A DNA stretch of 64,000 bases, taken from NCBI GenBank assembly GCA_014360645.1, contig JACIXD010000002.1, forward strand, positions 1-64,000, in the 5' to 3' direction. The notes beneath the pieces were generated by a model. That model was not told the origin of the DNA, ran no database searches, and saw only the letters and a program-made list of their open reading frames with translations. This DNA is from Actinomycetota bacterium. Its GTDB lineage: Bacteria; Actinomycetota; Geothermincolia; Geothermincolales; RBG-13-55-18. Shown piece after piece: positions 60,201 through 64,000 of the stretch. A program made the translations under genes and the position numbers. Numbering within the stretch: position 1 is the first letter of the stretch; the number at the start of each line of letters is the position of its first letter.

Positions 60201-60638
60201 TCAATCCTTCAGCATGTATGACAGTGCTGCTTCATAACCGTAAGCGCCCAAACCCGAGATCACGCCTCTCGCTACCGGGGAGACCACTGACAAGGACCTC
60301 CAACTTTCCCTCGCATAGATGTTGGACATATGCACTTCCAGCACCGGCATATCCAGCATGGACAGCGCATCCCTGAGGGAATATGAATAATGGGTCAGGG
60401 CGCCGGGGTTGATGATCAGGCCTCGGGCCCTGCCTCGCAAGCCCTGCAGGTAGTCGATGATGGCGCCCTCGTGGTTGCTCTGGAAGAACTCCAGCTCCAC
60501 TCCCCGGCCCTCCGCCGCCTTCAGCAGGTCTTCCCTGATCTCCTCCCAGGCGGTACGGCCGTAGACGTCGGGCTCACGCTCTCCCAGCAGGTTGAGGTTG
60601 GGCCCGTTCACCACCGCGATGAGCTTCGTCTCCCCCAC
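60201..60638 (-). CDS. aroQ: 3-dehydroquinate dehydratase, type II
   Basis: 145 residues from GTG 60638, which follows GGAGG and lies 4 bases after aroB. Type II motifs: NGPNLNLLGEREPDVYG (the tyrosine is the base), SNHEGAIIDYLQ, INPGALTHYSYSLRDAL and VEVHMSNIYARESWR. It dehydrates 3-dehydroquinate to 3-dehydroshikimate. The frame is open to 60677, which would overlap aroB. Confidence 0.96.
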   Translation of the reverse strand: MGETKLIAVVNGPNLNLLGEREPDVYGRTAWEEIREDLLKAAEGRGVELEFFQSNHEGAIIDYLQGLRGRARGLIINPGALTHYSYSLRDALSMLDMPVLEVHMSNIYARESWRSLSVVSPVARGVISGLGAYGYEAALSYMLKD

Positions 60639-60642
60639 CGCC

Positions 60643-61791
60643 TCACCTCCCCGTCTCTCTTGTTGTGGAACATCCATGCTCCCGTCCGTCGGACAGTTCC
60701 CGCAGGGTCTCCTCGACAGCCCTTCCGACCACCTCCCATGGAGGCCCCTCGACCAGGAGGGGGCGCTGCGGCCCCGCGAGGAGCACGAACCTGTCCCGGC
60801 TCTCCCTCTTCTTGTCCGAGCGCATGGCGGCCAGGACCTCCTCCGCGGTCACCCCGCGCAGGGAAGGCGCCTCCGCCAGGAGCGGGAGCAGTAGCTCCCG
60901 ATGTAGTTCCTTCAATGGTGGGCTCGCGGTCCCCAGGGCCTCCGCCGCCCTCGCGGCCATGATCATCCCCGCGGCCACCGCCTCCCCGTGCCGGAGCAGG
61001 GCGTATCCGGTGGCGGACTCCAGGGCGTGCCCGAAGGTGTGCCCGTAGTTGAGCATGGCCCTCTCGCCGCTCAGGTCCCTCTCGTCCTTTTCCACCACCG
61101 CCGCCTTCAAGCGCACGCACCGCGCAATGGCCTGCGTCCTCTCCCATTCCGTGAGCCGCACCCAGCCCTCGCAGCCTCCCCGGATGGAGAGCAGGGAGGG
61201 TTCGTAGAGAAAGCCGTACTTGAGGACCTCCGCGAGACCCCCCATCAGCTCCCTCCTGGGCAGGGTGGAGAGCAGGTCGGGGTCGCAGAGCACCGCCTCC
61301 GGCTGGTGGAAGGCTCCCACGGCGTTCTTGGCCCCCGGCATGTCCACCCCCACCTTCCCTCCCACGCTGGAGTCCACCATGGCCACGAGGGTGGTGGGCA
61401 GTTGTATGAAATCCATTCCCCGCATAAAGGTGGCGGCCGCGAAGCCCGCCAGGTCCCCTACCACCCCGCCCCCGAAGGCCAGGATGACGCCGCTCCGCGT
61501 CACCCCCCACTCCAGGAGCAGAGCGTGGAGGGCGCCGACGGTGGACGGCCTTTTCCATTCCTCGCCCTCCGGGAAGAGGAAACACCTCTTCTCCCACCCC
61601 CTATGGCCGCCTTCCCGCAGCGCCGCGTCCAGGGCATCGCCGTGCAGCGCCAGGATGCCGGGGTGGGACACCACCACCACCTGTCCCTCGCCGCGCCGCG
61701 AAACCAGGCCAGGGAGGAACTCCTCCAGCGCTTCCTCGCCCACGTACACGCGGTATTCTCTTGAGGCGGCCCTTACCTGTATCTCCTCCAT
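60643..61791 (-). CDS. aroB: 3-dehydroquinate synthase
   Basis: 382 residues. NAD/zinc sugar-phosphate cyclase with FGGGVVGDLAGFAAATFMRGMDFIQLPTTLVAMVDSSVGGKVGVD and NYGHTFGHALE (zinc ligands), GEAVAAGM. It converts DAHP to 3-dehydroquinate. It overlaps aroK by 19 bases. Confidence 0.97.
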   Translation of the reverse strand: MEEIQVRAASREYRVYVGEEALEEFLPGLVSRRGEGQVVVVSHPGILALHGDALDAALREGGHRGWEKRCFLFPEGEEWKRPSTVGALHALLLEWGVTRSGVILAFGGGVVGDLAGFAAATFMRGMDFIQLPTTLVAMVDSSVGGKVGVDMPGAKNAVGAFHQPEAVLCDPDLLSTLPRRELMGGLAEVLKYGFLYEPSLLSIRGGCEGWVRLTEWERTQAIARCVRLKAAVVEKDERDLSGERAMLNYGHTFGHALESATGYALLRHGEAVAAGMIMAARAAEALGTASPPLKELHRELLLPLLAEAPSLRGVTAEEVLAAMRSDKKRESRDRFVLLAGPQRPLLVEGPPWEVVGRAVEETLRELSDGREHGCSTTRETGR

Positions 61792-62309
61792 CTCCTGGCG
61801 ATCTCCTCCGCTATCTCCTCCGGCGCGGCGGCGTCCGCGTAGATCACCTCGTGCGCCGCGGAGGCGTAGGCCTCTTTTCTCTGTTCCATCAAGCGCCGCG
61901 CCCTGGCCGCGGGATCGCCGCCGGCGAGCAGGGGACGGGCCTTACCGCCTTCCTCCGTCCTGCGAAGCGCCTCCTCCAAGGACACCTCGAGGTGGAAGAC
62001 CACCGCTCTTTTCCTGAGAAGTGCGATGTTCTCCTCCACCGTGACCACCCCACCGCCGCAGGCGATGACCGCTCCGCCCTCCGCGAGCGCCCGTTCCAAG
62101 GCCCGCGATTCCCTCTTCCTGAAGCCCTCCTCTCCCTCCCGCGAAAAGATCTCGGGGATGTCCCGGCCCGCCTCTCGCTCGATCTCCGCGTCCAGATCGC
62201 GAAAGGGCATGCCCAGCCTGCCTGCAAGCAGGCGGCCCACGGTGCTCTTCCCCGCCCCCATGAACCCGATGAGGGCGATGCTCTTCTCGCGCGCGGAAGT
62301 CTCGCTCAA
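61773..62309 (-). CDS. aroK: Shikimate kinase
   Basis: 178 residues from TTG 62309, preceded by AAAAGGG; the frame is open to 62345. P-loop GFMGAGKSTVGRLLA, then FRDLDAEIEREAGRDIPEIFSREGEEGFRKRE and VIACGGGVV match the family. It phosphorylates shikimate at the 3-hydroxyl. Confidence 0.95.
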   Translation of the reverse strand: MSETSAREKSIALIGFMGAGKSTVGRLLAGRLGMPFRDLDAEIEREAGRDIPEIFSREGEEGFRKRESRALERALAEGGAVIACGGGVVTVEENIALLRKRAVVFHLEVSLEEALRRTEEGGKARPLLAGGDPAARARRLMEQRKEAYASAAHEVIYADAAAPEEIAEEIARRWRRYR

Positions 62310-62398
62310 CGCGCGTCCCTTTTCTTGCCTTTCGCCGGGAAGCAACAGGAACGCCGCTTACTCTCGCCGAGCATGGAGTCCGGAATGTACATGAGCCC

Positions 62399-63553
62399 TC
62401 AGAACCCCCGCACGTACTCCAACATCTCCCGGTAGCGCCGCTCTACCTCCCCCATGAAGTCGCCTCCGGTCTTCTCGAGCACGGCGTCCGCCAGCACCAG
62501 GGCCACGGCGGATTCCGCGATCACCGCCGCGGCCGGCACGGCGCATACGTCGGCGCGCTCGACGGCGGCCTTGACCCTCTGCCTGCTGACGAGGTCCACG
62601 GAATCGACCGCCTTCCTCATGGTGGGGATGGGCTTCATGGCGGCCCGCAGGACCACGGGCTCGCCGTTGCTCACCCCCCCCTCCATGCCCCCGGCGTGGT
62701 TCGAGGTGCGGCGGAAACCGCTGCCGTCATGCACCATCACGTCCACGGCACGCGAGCCCGGAAGCTCGGCCAGGCGAAAACCGTCCCCTATCTCCACGCC
62801 CTTCACTGCCTGTATGCCCATCACCGCGGCGGCCAGGCGGGCATCCAGCCTGCGGTCCCAGTGTACGTGGCTCCCCAGCCCCGGCGGGACGCCGAACGCC
62901 AGCACCTCGAAGATACCTCCCAGAGAGTCCCCTGCCTCCGCGGCCTCATCGACGCGCGCCCGCATGCGGGTCGAGGCCTCGCGGTCCAGGCAACGCATGG
63001 GATCCTCGTCCACGCCCTCCAGATCTTTGACGGATAACCTACCCTTTTTTTCCGCCCCTATCCCTCCCACCGCCAGAACGTGGGAAACCACATGAATGCC
63101 AAGCCTTTCCAGCAACGCCTTCGCCAGGGCGCCGGCGCATACCCTTCCCACCGTCTCGCGCGCCGACGCTCGCTCCAGGATGTCGCGCAGATCCCTGGTG
63201 CCGTATTTGATGGCCCCCGCGAGGTCCGCGTGTCCCGGTCTCGGCGCGGTCAGCGGCTCCCCGGCCACCGCGCCCTCCACCCGCATCACCGGCTCCCACT
63301 TCCCGTGCTCGGCGTTCTCCACTACCAGCGTAACGGGGCTTCCCAGGGTCCTTCCGCCCCTCACCCCCGAGAGTATCCGCACCCTGTCCCCCTCCAGACG
63401 CATGCGCGCGCCCCTCCCGTAACCGAGCCTCCTTCGTGCCAGCTCCCTTTCCACACGCGCGGCGCTGACCTCAAGGCCGTGGGGAAGGCCCTCCACGATC
63501 ACCGCCATCGCCCTGCCGTGCGACTCTCCCGCGTCGAGAAACCTCAATCCCAT
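62399..63553 (-). CDS. aroC: Chorismate synthase
   Basis: 384 residues. The N-terminal signature GESHGRAMAVIVEGLPHG and RPGHADLAGAIKYG, with GGVSNGEPVVLRAAMKP further on, are typical. It makes chorismate from EPSP using reduced FMN. It is the promoter-proximal gene of the aroC-K-B-Q set (aroA and aroE are not in the window). Confidence 0.97.
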   Translation of the reverse strand: MGLRFLDAGESHGRAMAVIVEGLPHGLEVSAARVERELARRRLGYGRGARMRLEGDRVRILSGVRGGRTLGSPVTLVVENAEHGKWEPVMRVEGAVAGEPLTAPRPGHADLAGAIKYGTRDLRDILERASARETVGRVCAGALAKALLERLGIHVVSHVLAVGGIGAEKKGRLSVKDLEGVDEDPMRCLDREASTRMRARVDEAAEAGDSLGGIFEVLAFGVPPGLGSHVHWDRRLDARLAAAVMGIQAVKGVEIGDGFRLAELPGSRAVDVMVHDGSGFRRTSNHAGGMEGGVSNGEPVVLRAAMKPIPTMRKAVDSVDLVSRQRVKAAVERADVCAVPAAAVIAESAVALVLADAVLEKTGGDFMGEVERRYREMLEYVRGF

Positions 63554-63785
63554 CTTCCCACTCCGCCTTCACTGCCCGAACGTCTCCTGCCTGCCGTCAG
63601 ATCGACCGGATCACTCCGGCCGGTTCCGAACGCCGCCGCACGGCGTCATTTCAACCCGCCATCGTATGTCGCCGTCGGATTGCCCGGTTCCCTTATCTGT
63701 TTCCCTGCTCCATCTGCCCGCCATCGACCACCGAATCCCTTGGCGCCCAGGCTTCCTCCGGGCGCCCCGATCCTCCTCTCAATTT

Positions 63786-63810
63786 AAAAAGGGCGGCGTT
63801 TCCGCCGCCC
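63786..63810 (-). terminator. Rho-independent terminator of the gene at the right edge
   Basis: Stem GGGCGGCG/CGCCGCCC (63791-63798 with 63803-63810), 4-base loop, with TTTTT following on the minus strand. It lies 19 bases after the stop of the partial gene. Confidence 0.9.
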
Positions 63811-63829
63811 TTCCTCCCTCCTCGATCCT

Positions 63830-64000
63830 CTATATCTTCCTCAGCTCGTTCTTCTTCAGCTCGTAGGTCTCGTCCCCGCAAACCACCACCACGGTGTCGT
63901 CGCTCTTCACCTCCTGGACCTTGAAGACCTCCGCGAACTCGCTCCCCGCCTTGAGCTTGGTATAGGTGTTGTCGTTCACCTTGATGTCCGCATACCTGAT
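63830..64000 (-). CDS. Hypothetical protein, C-terminal fragment (partial)
   Basis: The minus-strand frame is open from the right edge to TAG at 63830 and encodes 56 residues. It is charged and beta-rich, with YTKLKAGSEFAEVFKVQEVKSDDTVVVVCG ending in LKKNELRKI. No family can be assigned from so short a tail. A terminator follows the stop. Confidence 0.7.
   Translation of the reverse strand: MRYADIKVNDNTYTKLKAGSEFAEVFKVQEVKSDDTVVVVCGDETYELKKNELRKI

Noticed and set aside
59990-60376. 128-aa plus-strand frame upstream of aroQ
   Set aside because: It overlaps the aroQ gene and the pilin promoter region and lacks a ribosome site.

Overview
The window is a GC-rich bacterial chromosome segment, most likely from a deep-branching, probably anaerobic member of the Actinomycetota (Geothermincolia- or OPB41-like). 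The main evidence is an actinobacterial integration host factor (mihF) beside gmk, rpoZ and coaBC, and the block aroC-aroK-aroB-aroQ / pepQ-efp-nusB / pyrR-B-C-...-E / mihF-gmk-rpoZ-coaBC. The anaerobic lifestyle is inferred from a 2-hydroxyacyl-CoA dehydratase-type activase and an FMN/Fe-S enoate reductase. The class-level placement is inference.

Layout. 0-7 kb: the end of an insertion sequence, a lone response regulator, a radical SAM protein, an AcuA-like acetyltransferase divergent from an unknown gene plus an AcuB-like CBS protein, a DAHP synthase and a PlsC-type acyltransferase. 7.1-7.7 kb: an 85-bp tandem repeat array. 7.7-13 kb: a minus-strand group (acetolactate-synthase-like enzyme, methyltransferase, flavin reductase, GAF protein, CoA-enzyme activase). 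13.1-18.2 kb: plus-strand genes (archaeal-type thymidylate synthase; aminotransferase, homocitrate/isopropylmalate-synthase-like enzyme and a translationally coupled 133-aa protein; a 139-bp direct duplication). 18.2-39.3 kb: mostly acyl-CoA and lipid metabolism (two tandem acyl-CoA dehydrogenases with a TetR regulator, a CrtI-like oxidoreductase with a previously hidden 57-aa membrane protein, HAD phosphatase, Zn alcohol dehydrogenase, enoyl-CoA hydratase, enoate reductase, SDR, acyl-CoA synthetase, epoxide hydrolase-like enzyme), with a second repeat array at 25.7-26.05 kb.

39.4-63.6 kb is a long minus-strand housekeeping run: tRNA-Leu(GAG), coaBC, rpoZ, gmk, mihF, a pyrimidine operon under a PyrR leader, nusB, an Asp23 protein, efp and pepQ, then four pilin-like genes inserted before aroQ, aroB, aroK and aroC. 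The aro genes and the DAHP synthase at 4.5 kb provide most of the shikimate pathway. The pyr operon encodes PyrR, B, C, K, D and E but has no carA, and the carB position is occupied by a 945-aa CarB-like protein whose second ATP-grasp site has lost its metal-binding residues while the C-terminal UMP-binding-type domain is conserved.

The most novel items are (1) this CarB-like pseudoenzyme, (2) the two dispersed tandem arrays that share an identical 40-bp leader and hairpins with a compensatory base change, (3) the 801-aa multi-domain pilin, and (4) the divergent acuA / unknown / acuB cluster. All start sites, promoters and functional calls come from reading the sequence; no database search was run.
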